Origin: Rufibacter sp. DG15C
GTDB lineage: Bacteria > Bacteroidota > Bacteroidia > Cytophagales > Hymenobacteraceae
Assembly: GCF_001577755.1 (NCBI RefSeq)
Contig: NZ_CP010776.1
Coordinates: 2,852,001-2,916,000 of the forward strand
DNA: 64,000 nt
Direction of reading: 5' to 3'
This document shows, in pieces, positions 42,297 to 49,263 of the stretch; the stretch's first letter is position 1, and every line of letters starts with the position of its first letter. A model generated the notes under the pieces. That model did not search any database, was not told the origin of the DNA, and saw nothing but the letters and a program-made list of their open reading frames with translations. The position numbers and the translations under genes were made by a program.

Positions 42297-43949
42297 CTAC
42301 TGGCCAAAACGCGTCCCGAAGAAGTCACCTTGTTTCCAGGTTGGACGCTCTGGGGTATTGGCCACCTGGTAGCTGATTAAGAAGTTGAGCTGCACGTACT
42401 TCCTGCCGGCGTCAAAGTCAAAGGTGTCATTGAGTTCATCCTGTGGCTTGTGGTAGTGGATGGCGCGCCATTCGGCCACTTTCTTGTTGAGGTTGTTGAG
42501 GCCGTCGGCAGTTTTGTTTCCGTACTTGATGTGCAAAGCCGGAATGCCCTGCGTCACGAAGCTGTACTGATCGCTGCGTATGAAACGGTTCTCATTCGGC
42601 TCTGGGTCGGCTTCTACGGTCATGCCCAGGTAGGAAGCCGCATAGGCCACCGGTGTCTCTAAGGTAGAATGGTTAGAGCCTAAGCCCACCACCGATAGGA
42701 GCGGGGCAATGATGGTGGGCATGTCGGTGTTTATGTCAGCCACAATACTGCTCTTTGGTACGGTAGGATACTTGGCAAAATAGGCAGAGCCCAGCAGACC
42801 CATCTCTTCTGCAGTCACCATCACAATTAAGATAGAGCGCTTCTGTTTGTCTTTGAGGCGGGTGTAAGTGCGGGCAATCTCTAACAAGCTAGCTACGCCA
42901 GAGGCATTGTCATGCGCGCCGTTGTTGATGGAGTCGCCGTTCACTGGGGCCGTGATGCCCACGTGGTCCAAGTGTGCGCTGTGCACCACGTATTCATTCT
43001 TCAGTTGTGGGTCAGAGCCGGTAATCTTGCCAATCACGTTCCAGGAGTCGAAGTCCTTGTTAGAAGAGGTGTAGCTGGCCTTCACGGTCTGCTTTAAATC
43101 TGCCGAGGCGGGTTTGCCACTGCGCAAGGTGCTAAACGCCTGAGCCGTATCAAGACCCGCTTTCACAAAGAACTGGTGCGTAGCCGGCGCCGACAACGTA
43201 GCCATCAGTTTGATTTTATCTGAGACATAGTTTCTTGAGGTGGCTACTTTGCCATCAGCTCCGGCCACGCTGTTCACGCCTCTGGAGAGGTTGGGTACGG
43301 TAGCTTTCGGGTTCTGCGTGTTGGTGGCCATGAGCACGCCCACCGCGCCATGCTCGGCGGCGTTTCTCAAAATGGTGGTCACGTCAATGCTGTAAGAAGC
43401 CACGGTAGAAGGGAAGCTTTTGGGAGCACCGCGCAGTACCATCACAATCTTGCCTTTCACGTCAAGGCCCGCATAGTCATCATACCCCAGGTCCGGGGCC
43501 GAAATGCCATGCCCCACAAACACCACCGGCGCGTCTACGCTAGACTGGGCTTGCTCTGGGTGCGGGTTAATGGCCACGTCTTTGCCCACGGTCCAGGTCT
43601 GCGGAGTACCTTGGCCCGTCACCTGGCTGGTGAAAGAAGCGTCGGCGCCTGTGAAGGAGCGTCTCAGGCGCACTAGTTGCAGGTAGGTGTTGTTTTCGCC
43701 GCCCGGCTCTACGCCCATTTTCTTGTATTGATTGACCACGTAGTCCACGGCCATCTGGTAGCCTTCAGTGCCCGGTTGGCGGCCTTTGAGTTTGTCATCT
43801 GCCAGGTAGGCAATGTGTTTTTTGATATCGCTTGGCTTAGTTTTCTTCAAAGCCTTGGTCACGTTCTTGGGTACCTCCAGCGTTTGGGAGAAGGCCGTGC
43901 CCGTGCTCAAAAGCGCACTCAGACACAGCAGGAGAGAGGATCGTTTCAT
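42297..43949 (-). CDS. Exported M28 family metallopeptidase with PA domain (second)
   Basis: 550 residues from ATG 43949 (MKRSSLLLCLSALLSTGTAFSQ), a signal peptide. The reading frame extends to 44024 without homologous sequence. A protease-associated domain (VFVGHGISAPDLGYDDYAGLDVKGKIVMVLRGAP) precedes the di-zinc peptidase domain with HSAHLDHVG, GAHDNASGVASLLE, TAEEMGLLGS and a final His near IPALHIKYG. It resembles bacterial leucine-type aminopeptidases and acts outside the cytoplasm. It is related to but distinct from the 5268 gene. Confidence 0.92.
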   Translation of the reverse strand: MKRSSLLLCLSALLSTGTAFSQTLEVPKNVTKALKKTKPSDIKKHIAYLADDKLKGRQPGTEGYQMAVDYVVNQYKKMGVEPGGENNTYLQLVRLRRSFTGADASFTSQVTGQGTPQTWTVGKDVAINPHPEQAQSSVDAPVVFVGHGISAPDLGYDDYAGLDVKGKIVMVLRGAPKSFPSTVASYSIDVTTILRNAAEHGAVGVLMATNTQNPKATVPNLSRGVNSVAGADGKVATSRNYVSDKIKLMATLSAPATHQFFVKAGLDTAQAFSTLRSGKPASADLKQTVKASYTSSNKDFDSWNVIGKITGSDPQLKNEYVVHSAHLDHVGITAPVNGDSINNGAHDNASGVASLLEIARTYTRLKDKQKRSILIVMVTAEEMGLLGSAYFAKYPTVPKSSIVADINTDMPTIIAPLLSVVGLGSNHSTLETPVAYAASYLGMTVEADPEPNENRFIRSDQYSFVTQGIPALHIKYGNKTADGLNNLNKKVAEWRAIHYHKPQDELNDTFDFDAGRKYVQLNFLISYQVANTPERPTWKQGDFFGTRFGQ

Positions 43950-44027
43950 GTTGTTGGTTGTATGAGATTGGAGCAGGAAATTACTAATTAATGTAAGACG
44001 GAACACTATTTCTTGGGACACCATGGT

Positions 44028-44065
44028 CGTTTTTGGCTTGTTTCCCAGAAATCAGGTCAAAAATG
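44028..44065. repeat. Dispersed palindrome, copy 20
   Basis: Left arm CGTTTTTGGCTTGTTTCC, right arm GAAATCAGGTCAAAAATG, upstream of the M28 gene. Confidence 0.88.
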
Positions 44066-44099
44066 GAAACAGCCTAAGAGCCTGTGAGTGTAGAAATAA

Positions 44100-44131
44100 A
44101 AAATCCCTGCTACGGGCATAGCAGGGATTTT
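44100..44131. terminator. Terminator of the 38-codon small ORF
   Basis: 13-bp arms AAAATCCCTGCTA and TAGCAGGGATTTT, loop CGGGCA. On the minus strand T6 follows. No other minus-strand gene upstream could use it, which supports a minus transcript from the 44.2-44.4 kb region. Confidence 0.8.
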
Positions 44132-44189
44132 CAAGAATTAGGCAGATGTTAAAACGATTTGAACGCTTAGGGATGGTTACAACAGAAAC

Positions 44190-44306
44190 CTATCGGTTGG
44201 GCTGCTGACGCACCGGCACGGGAATAGGCTGGAGCGTAGGTCCGGTTAAGCGGGATATTAATTTTTTAAGTAACGAAGCGATGGAGGATAGTGTGTTGCT
44301 TGTCAT
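44190..44306 (-). CDS. Candidate small protein, 38 residues
   Basis: Encodes MTSNTLSSIASLLKKLIS followed by a proline-rich tail ending VPVRQQPNR. The first 20 residues would form an amphipathic, positively charged helix (LSSIASLLKKLISRL), the kind that lies flat on membranes. The next 90 bp lead to a terminator that fits only this transcript. It is too short for standard ORF calls and has no recognisable family. It might be a leader or regulatory peptide. The surrounding region 44307-44934 shows palindrome copy 21 and AT-rich sequence only. Confidence 0.4.
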   Translation of the reverse strand: MTSNTLSSIASLLKKLISRLTGPTLQPIPVPVRQQPNR

Positions 44307-44570
44307 GGGTTCAGTTTAAAAAGTTAAGCGGGTTTAGCGTCTAGTCCAGACACCCGAAGTTCACAGAGCCCTTACTCTCCCTCCTTTTCTACCAACGAAG
44401 TATAAGGTACAAGATTTTACGGGGATGTGTTGTTTCCTGAGGTAAAATCTTTTTTTATTCTTCTTTGGTTATATGTAGGTACAACAATTATGCCGCCTTC
44501 TCTGTTCCAAACCCCAAAATTCTTGTAAAGTAAAGCGGCCTATAGCCTTTCTAATCATAAGTTACCATTC

Positions 44571-44607
44571 CGGTTTTAGGCTGTTTTCTAGAAAATGGAC
44601 CAAAATC
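44571..44607. repeat. Dispersed palindrome, copy 21
   Basis: Left arm CGGTTTTAGGCTGTTTTC, right arm GAAAATGGACCAAAATC. Confidence 0.8.
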
Positions 44608-44934
44608 AGAGGAAGCTTATGTTGCCACTTACATTAAACCACTTACCCCAGCCTTTGTTCAAAAGCACACCTCTCACAACATGGTTTTAATTATTCGTTT
44701 TCGATTTTAGCTAGATTTTTAATCGTTATTTAGAAAGACAAATATTTGATTATTAAATGGTTGTGAATTTTTGAAAGAATGTAGTTATCAAAAGATAGGA
44801 TGGATTCTATATTTTAGGCAAGGTGTTTGCTGCAAGTAGGTTAAGGTGAAAAACTAGGGAAGAGAATGCGTTTCCTTGCAACGGTTCACCTCAAAGACAA
44901 ACACGTTTTTCACCTTTATTAACAGACAAAGAAG

Positions 44935-46245
44935 ATGAACACTTTTAAACACTATTGGGCCATGGGCATGCTTGCGCTGCTATTGGCCTTCTTAGCCGCC
45001 CCTCCGCACGCGCAAGCCCAGCCGGGCGCCAGAGTGTCATTTCAAACCTTTTATGATGAACTGGATCCGTATGGCCGCTGGATCAATGACCCAGAGTATG
45101 GCTACGTATGGTCTCCGGACGTAGACCGCGACTTCCATCCGTATGCTACCCGTGGGCACTGGGTGATGACCGAGTACGGCAATACCTGGGTCTCTGACTA
45201 TGACTGGGGCTGGGCGCCTTTCCATTACGGCCGCTGGGCCTATGACGACTATTATGGTTGGCTATGGGTGCCGGGCAATGAGTGGGGACCAGCCTGGGTA
45301 GACTGGAGACGCAGCGACGGTTATTACGGTTGGGCGCCCATGGGTCCAAGAGTAACGTATGTGATGCCGGCCAGCCGGTGGTGTTTTGTGCCGGTCATGT
45401 ACATCTCTAGCCCTAGAATCTACAACTATTATGTGCCTAGAACGCGGGTGGTGAACATCTACCATAACACCACCATCATTAACAACTATTATGAGCGCGA
45501 CAACCGCAAGTATGTGTATGGGCCAAGAGCTCAGGACATTGAGCGGTCTACCAACCGCAAGGTGAACGTGTACCGCGTGGACAATGATAGCCGTCCGGGT
45601 AGAAACCAGATTGCTGACAACACCGTGCGTATTTATCGTCCGGAAGTGTCTGGCAGACGTTCTGAAGCTCCTGCCAGGGTAGAAGCCAGAGACAGCCAGG
45701 CACCTACCAGAACCAGTAGAGATGCTACTGCTGCGCCTAGAACAGACAGAGCTGCAAGTGGTAGTAGAGTCACTTCTTCTGAAGCGCCGGCCCCCCGTAG
45801 AAGAGTCACTTCTACTGACCAAGCTGAACAGCAGCGCACTTCTGAGACCGGTGGTACCGTAAGAACCCAACCTAGTGCCGGCACAACAAGAGAGCCACGT
45901 AATACAAGAGTTCAGACAGCTCCTGACAACGCGCCAGCTCCGGTAAGGACAGAACGCAGTCAACCAGCTACCAGGACTAGAGAACAACAAGCGCCCAGCA
46001 CGCGCCCGAGAAGTTCTAACCTAGCCCCGGAAGGAGAGCGTACTACTGACTATTCTCCACACAGCGGTGACGCCAGAAGCCAGGCCAATTATACGCAACC
46101 GCGCGTAGAAACTGCGCCAAGCCCGCAGGTAAGCCAAGAGCGCAGCAGGGTTACATCAACCCCGCAAACCAGCCAACCGGTGCAAGGCGCTTCCCAAGAA
46201 CGGCCGGCCGCCGGGCGTGAAAGAACCTCGTCCAGAAGGAATTAA
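44935..46245 (+). CDS. Exported DUF6600-like aromatic-rich protein with low-complexity tail
   Basis: 436 residues with a signal peptide (cut near QAQPG). The N-terminal half has the repeating W/Y/G pattern of DUF6600 proteins (YGRWINDPEYGYVWSPDV, ATRGHWVMTEYGNTWVSDYDWGWAPFHYGRW, YGWLWVPGNEWGPAWVDW), thought to form beta-rich surface modules. Residues ~235-436 are a disordered Arg/Ser/Thr/Pro/Ala tail with short RVTSSEAP/RVTSTDQ and RTERSQPATRTREQQ-type repeats, likely extended across the periplasm or cell surface. Function unknown. It is followed by a terminator whose U tract comes from palindrome copy 22. Confidence 0.8.
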   Translation: MNTFKHYWAMGMLALLLAFLAAPPHAQAQPGARVSFQTFYDELDPYGRWINDPEYGYVWSPDVDRDFHPYATRGHWVMTEYGNTWVSDYDWGWAPFHYGRWAYDDYYGWLWVPGNEWGPAWVDWRRSDGYYGWAPMGPRVTYVMPASRWCFVPVMYISSPRIYNYYVPRTRVVNIYHNTTIINNYYERDNRKYVYGPRAQDIERSTNRKVNVYRVDNDSRPGRNQIADNTVRIYRPEVSGRRSEAPARVEARDSQAPTRTSRDATAAPRTDRAASGSRVTSSEAPAPRRRVTSTDQAEQQRTSETGGTVRTQPSAGTTREPRNTRVQTAPDNAPAPVRTERSQPATRTREQQAPSTRPRSSNLAPEGERTTDYSPHSGDARSQANYTQPRVETAPSPQVSQERSRVTSTPQTSQPVQGASQERPAAGRERTSSRRN

Positions 46246-46270
46246 GTAATGTGAAGTGATTGATGATAGA

Positions 46271-46307
46271 AGAGCCGCCCTTGCAAAAGGGTGGCTCTTT
46301 GTTTTTT
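46271..46307 (+). terminator. Terminator of the DUF6600 gene
   Basis: 12-bp arms AGAGCCGCCCTT and AAGGGTGGCTCT (one G/T pair), loop GCAA, then the T6 that opens palindrome copy 22. Confidence 0.85.
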
Positions 46308-46338
46308 GGCCTGTTTTCTGGGAAAGACTTCAAAAACG
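46301..46338. repeat. Dispersed palindrome, copy 22
   Basis: Left arm GTTTTTTGGCCTGTTTTC, right arm GACTTCAAAAACG. Confidence 0.8.
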
Positions 46339-46503
46339 AGCATATTCATAAGTCAAAAATCATTGGTCACCTTAAGCCATAGATGGGTTTTAAATTCAGG
46401 ATTTGTAGTAGCTTGGTCAAGTCAATGATCCATTGGTAACTTCATAGCCATCCAAGTATAAGCAAACCAAGTAGCCAACCCTTACCGAGTAAACAGAACC
46501 CAT

Positions 46504-47217
46504 ATGAGAACAGGCAAAGCCGTATTTCTGCATCTATTGCCCGGTGTCATCACCATTGTCTTAGTGGTACTGCTGGCACCCTTGCTTCAGAAATATGAAT
46601 GGCACACTGGGCTTTCCTTTCTGGTGGCCTTGCTTTTCATAACCATTCCCTTGCACGTGTATTTGTTGTTGAGGGAAGGCAAAAGGATCAACGGGTTCTA
46701 TACCCTTAGGGGAGTGAACCTATACCACCAACCCATGCCTGCGTGGCAGTATGTTCTTTTCTTTTTTGCATTTATTGCCTGGGCCTTTGGCTTGTTGTTT
46801 CTTCTGGCGCCGGTAAAAGAGTTTCTGCTGGAGGATGTGTTTTATTGGTTACCTGCTTATTTGAAGGGCAGCGAGCAGGTGCAACCCCTTAGCTACCAAG
46901 CTATGCTGTTGTTTCTGGTGTTGCAGATCTTGGTAGATGGTCTCATCATACCGGTGGTGGAAGAGTTTTACTTTAAAGGGTACCTGCTCTCCAGGATGAC
47001 TTCTTTGGGAGTGTACGCTCCTTTGGTATCAGCGGCGCTTTTTGCCTTCGCGCATTTTTGGCAACCCTACAATTATCCGCTCATTTTCCTGATTCAGCTG
47101 CCCCTCACGTACCTGGTCTGGTATAAAAAGAACCTGTATTTGGGCGTGTACTTGCATGTCTTTGGTAATCTGTTTGGCGCCATTTTAAGCCTGATAGGAT
47201 TTCTAAATGCTTCTTAG
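46504..47217 (+). CDS. CPBP family intramembrane protease
   Basis: 237 residues with about seven membrane helices, CPBP/Abi (CAAX-prenyl protease-like) family. The first catalytic motif EEFYFKG (around residue 158) has the diagnostic EExxx with Lys where most members have Arg. The second motif contains FAHFW and the third HVFGNLFGA near the C terminus. Members act as glutamic intramembrane proteases, some in bacteriocin self-immunity. No bacteriocin gene is nearby, so the target is open. Confidence 0.85.
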   Translation: MRTGKAVFLHLLPGVITIVLVVLLAPLLQKYEWHTGLSFLVALLFITIPLHVYLLLREGKRINGFYTLRGVNLYHQPMPAWQYVLFFFAFIAWAFGLLFLLAPVKEFLLEDVFYWLPAYLKGSEQVQPLSYQAMLLFLVLQILVDGLIIPVVEEFYFKGYLLSRMTSLGVYAPLVSAALFAFAHFWQPYNYPLIFLIQLPLTYLVWYKKNLYLGVYLHVFGNLFGAILSLIGFLNAS

Positions 47218-47240
47218 CGCCTTTGTCTGACCAGTATAAA

Positions 47241-47278
47241 CACAAAAGCCGACTCAATCGCTAGAGTCGGCTTTTGTG
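47241..47278. terminator. Bidirectional terminator
   Basis: 15-bp arms CACAAAAGCCGACTC and GAGTCGGCTTTTGTG, 8-nt loop. Confidence 0.88.
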
Positions 47279-47312
47279 TGTGAGTCGGGGGATATGACTA
47301 CAGGTAAGGTAT

Positions 47313-47510
47313 TTAAATAAAAAGGACAAAGATTAGTAACATGCTGGCAAGCAAGAGAAGCAGCAGGTAAAAAGCCACTACCTCCCCGGTAGAAAACTCA
47401 TCAGGATTGGTTTGCAGCAGAAGCCCCATCCACTCCCTGGGGGCGTTTCTTAGCAGTCCTGCTTTGGAGAGGACTTTGTGCAATGAAAGAAGTCTTAGTA
47501 AAAAGGGCAC
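47313..47510 (-). CDS. Possible small tail-anchored membrane protein
   Basis: 65 residues from a GTG start. A polar N-terminal part (LSLHKVLSKAGLLRNAPREWMGLLLQTNPDEFSTG) is followed by one C-terminal membrane helix (EVVAFYLLLLLLASMLLIFVLFI). An AGGA-like tract lies just before the GTG. It lies downstream of the candidate structured RNA and its terminator, so that RNA could be its leader. It may also be a chance frame. Confidence 0.35.
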   Translation of the reverse strand: MPFLLRLLSLHKVLSKAGLLRNAPREWMGLLLQTNPDEFSTGEVVAFYLLLLLLASMLLIFVLFI

Positions 47511-47526
47511 GGCGTTCCTGTTTTTT

Positions 47527-47653
47527 GAAAAAAGCTGAGATCTTGGGGGGAGATCTCAGCCTAGGGGATTGTAATGAAAGACCTAGTGGCAAAAGGAACT
47601 GGTATCAGCAGGCAGCCAATAGGGGGGGCGGTTCCTTTATTTTGCCATTAGGT
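47527..47653 (-). ncRNA. Candidate structured small RNA or leader RNA
   Basis: A 127-nt minus-strand unit with its own promoter element just upstream (TACATTTG at 47667-47660) and intrinsic terminator at the end. From its first base (47653) it can fold into a 19-bp stem, ACCTAATGGCAAAA + GGAAC against GTTCC + TTTTGCCACTAGGT, with one G/T pair and a 4-nt TAAA bulge. The 31-nt loop starts with CGCCCCCCC. The terminator loop also holds six C. The two C-rich loops could pair with G-rich mRNAs, but no target is known. No protein is encoded. An alternative is a 5' leader of the 47313-47510 frame. Confidence 0.5.
47528..47560 (-). terminator. Terminator of the candidate small RNA
   Basis: Perfect 10-bp arms GCTGAGATCT and AGATCTCAGC, 7-nt loop (TGGGGGG on the plus strand), then T6 on the minus strand. 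Confidence 0.85.
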
Positions 47654-47659
47654 ATGTGA

Positions 47660-47667
47660 CAAATGTA
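47660..47667 (-). promoter_or_regulatory. -7 element of the candidate small RNA
   Basis: TACATTTG on the minus strand, an exact TAnnTTTG match. A start site about 7 bases on coincides with the first base of the long stem. Confidence 0.5.
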
Positions 47668-47971
47668 GAGTACCGCCCTTTATAGAAGAATGAAAGAATT
47701 GCCTATTTTGTAACATAGACTTTTGGCTGATTTCCTTTTTGAAATAAATCCAATAGCGTAAAAAATGGGTTTAATACGGAGAAAAACTAGGTAAAAACTA
47801 CGTATTAGTAACAAATGGGCTTCGGCTTATTCAAAGAAGATAGAACCAGACAGCCGCTTACAGCAGAAAATCTTTGGAGAGTATGCCCACAGGCAAGGCT
47901 CGTATTCAATAAATAACCTTCAGACTTGGCACGCACTGGCAGCACCTCAGCAATTTTGGAGCAGCTAAATA

Positions 47972-48019
47972 GATTTCGTTTTTGGGCTGTTTTCCAGAAA
48001 TTAGGCCAAAAACGAAATC
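47972..48019. repeat. Dispersed palindrome, copy 23 (extended)
   Basis: Arms GATTTCGTTTTTGGGC and GGCCAAAAACGAAATC, with the outer GATTT/AAATC adding to the core. It ends 1 bp from the YpdA-like stop codon. The gap 47668-47971 otherwise shows nothing. Confidence 0.9.
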
Positions 48020-48020
48020 G

Positions 48021-49004
48021 CTAATGGGTACGCTTGGCCAGGATGTGCTGAATGATCTTGGGGGCGTGGTCCCTAGAATTCTCAATAAACCAGAGATGCG
48101 TGTCCATGCCGCCGCAGACCACGCCTGCCAAATATAACCCTTCTTGGTTGGTCTCCATGGTCTCTGGGTTGTGCTGCGGGTAGAGCTTGTCATCTGCAGA
48201 GAGTTGCACGCCAAACTTCCTGAGCAAGTCAAAGTCAGGTTTGTAGCCAGTCAGGGCTAGGACGAAGTCGTTGGCTAGGGTGACAGGGCCTTCGGGAGTG
48301 AGGATGTCTACTGCGCCGGGGCGTATGGCCGTGACGCTGGAATTGAAATAGGCCTTGATGCTGCCTTCGGCTATGCGGTTCACAATGTCTGGGCGCACCC
48401 AGTATTTAACCCGCTGGCCTATCTCTGGGGCACGCACCACCATGGTCACCTGGGCGCCTTTGCGGTACGTTTCCAGGGCGGCATCCACTGAAGAATTGCT
48501 GGCGCCTACCACCACTACTTTCTGGAGGGCGTAATAGTGCGGGTCCTGGTAATAGTGCGTCACCTGGGGCAGGTCCTCGCCGGGAACGTCCATGAGTGCT
48601 GGCAAGTCATAAAAACCGGTAGAGACAATGACGTGGTGGGCTGTATACCTGGCCTTAGAAGTCTGCACCTGAAACTGGTTTTGCACTTTCTCTACGTGCT
48701 GAACTTCTTCAAACAAATGTACGTTCAGCCCGAATTTTAACGTGACGCGGCGGTAATATTCCAGGGCTTCGGCGCGGCGCGGTTTGGGGTTGTCTGAGAT
48801 GAAGGGCACGCCGCCAATCTCCAGCTTCTCTGATGTAGAGAAAAAGGTCATGGTCTGCGGATAGTTGTAGAGCGAGTTTACCAGGCAGCCTTTCTCCAAG
48901 ATGACGTAAGAAAGCCCTGCCTGCTGCGCTTCAATGCCACAGGCCAGCCCAATGGGCCCGCCGCCTATGATCACCACCTCGTAAAAATTCTCTTGTGCCG
49001 CCAT
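48021..49004 (-). CDS. ypdA: YpdA-like FAD-dependent thiol-disulphide (bacillithiol) reductase
   Basis: 327-residue flavoprotein with two Rossmann dinucleotide motifs, VVIIGGGPIGLACGIEA (FAD, residues ~10-26) and KVVVVGASNSSVDAALETY (NADPH, ~165-183), plus the family's ALTGYKPDFDLL and EGLYLAGVVCGGMDTHLWFIENSRDHAPKIIQHIL. YpdA/Bdr reduces bacillithiol disulphide in Firmicutes, and close homologues are common in Bacteroidota, which make bacillithiol. It lacks a CxxC redox pair, unlike thioredoxin reductase. Function is by family. Confidence 0.88.
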   Translation of the reverse strand: MAAQENFYEVVIIGGGPIGLACGIEAQQAGLSYVILEKGCLVNSLYNYPQTMTFFSTSEKLEIGGVPFISDNPKPRRAEALEYYRRVTLKFGLNVHLFEEVQHVEKVQNQFQVQTSKARYTAHHVIVSTGFYDLPALMDVPGEDLPQVTHYYQDPHYYALQKVVVVGASNSSVDAALETYRKGAQVTMVVRAPEIGQRVKYWVRPDIVNRIAEGSIKAYFNSSVTAIRPGAVDILTPEGPVTLANDFVLALTGYKPDFDLLRKFGVQLSADDKLYPQHNPETMETNQEGLYLAGVVCGGMDTHLWFIENSRDHAPKIIQHILAKRTH

Positions 49005-49047
49005 GTTGCAAAGGTACTAAGCCTTAGGTTGTCTCTGGTCTGGATTT

Positions 49048-49085
49048 CGTTTTTGCCCTGGTTTCCAGAAAGTAACCCCAAAACG
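49048..49085. repeat. Dispersed palindrome, copy 24
   Basis: Left arm CGTTTTTGCCCTGGTTTC, right arm GAAAGTAACCCCAAAACG, in the divergent gap before the FUSC gene. Confidence 0.8.
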
Positions 49086-49178
49086 GATTGCTGCCAGCCA
49101 GAAAGAGACAACCCATGTACGGGAAGGAGGGTAGGCAAGATAAGGGCGGGCAAACTGCACTTAAGCGAAATCTAGGTT

Positions 49179-49186
49179 TACCTTTG
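49179..49186 (+). promoter_or_regulatory. Candidate -7 element of the FUSC gene
   Basis: TACCTTTG, an exact TAnnTTTG match 78 bp before the start codon. Confidence 0.45.
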
Positions 49187-49263
49187 CCGCCAATCACCCG
49201 TTAAGAACATTTCCTGAAGCCAACCGCGGTCTATTGAGTTTTTTGGGAAGTGATTTTCATGAC

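Noticed and set aside
42182-42376. 64-codon frame beside the 16-bp inverted repeat
   Set aside because: Overlaps the end of the M28 gene, low-complexity His/Met-rich translation, no start context.
47581-47653. The 47.6-kb stem as a plus-strand terminator of the CPBP gene
   Set aside because: That gene already has a perfect terminator at 47241-47278, and the promoter and T6 tract belong to the minus strand.
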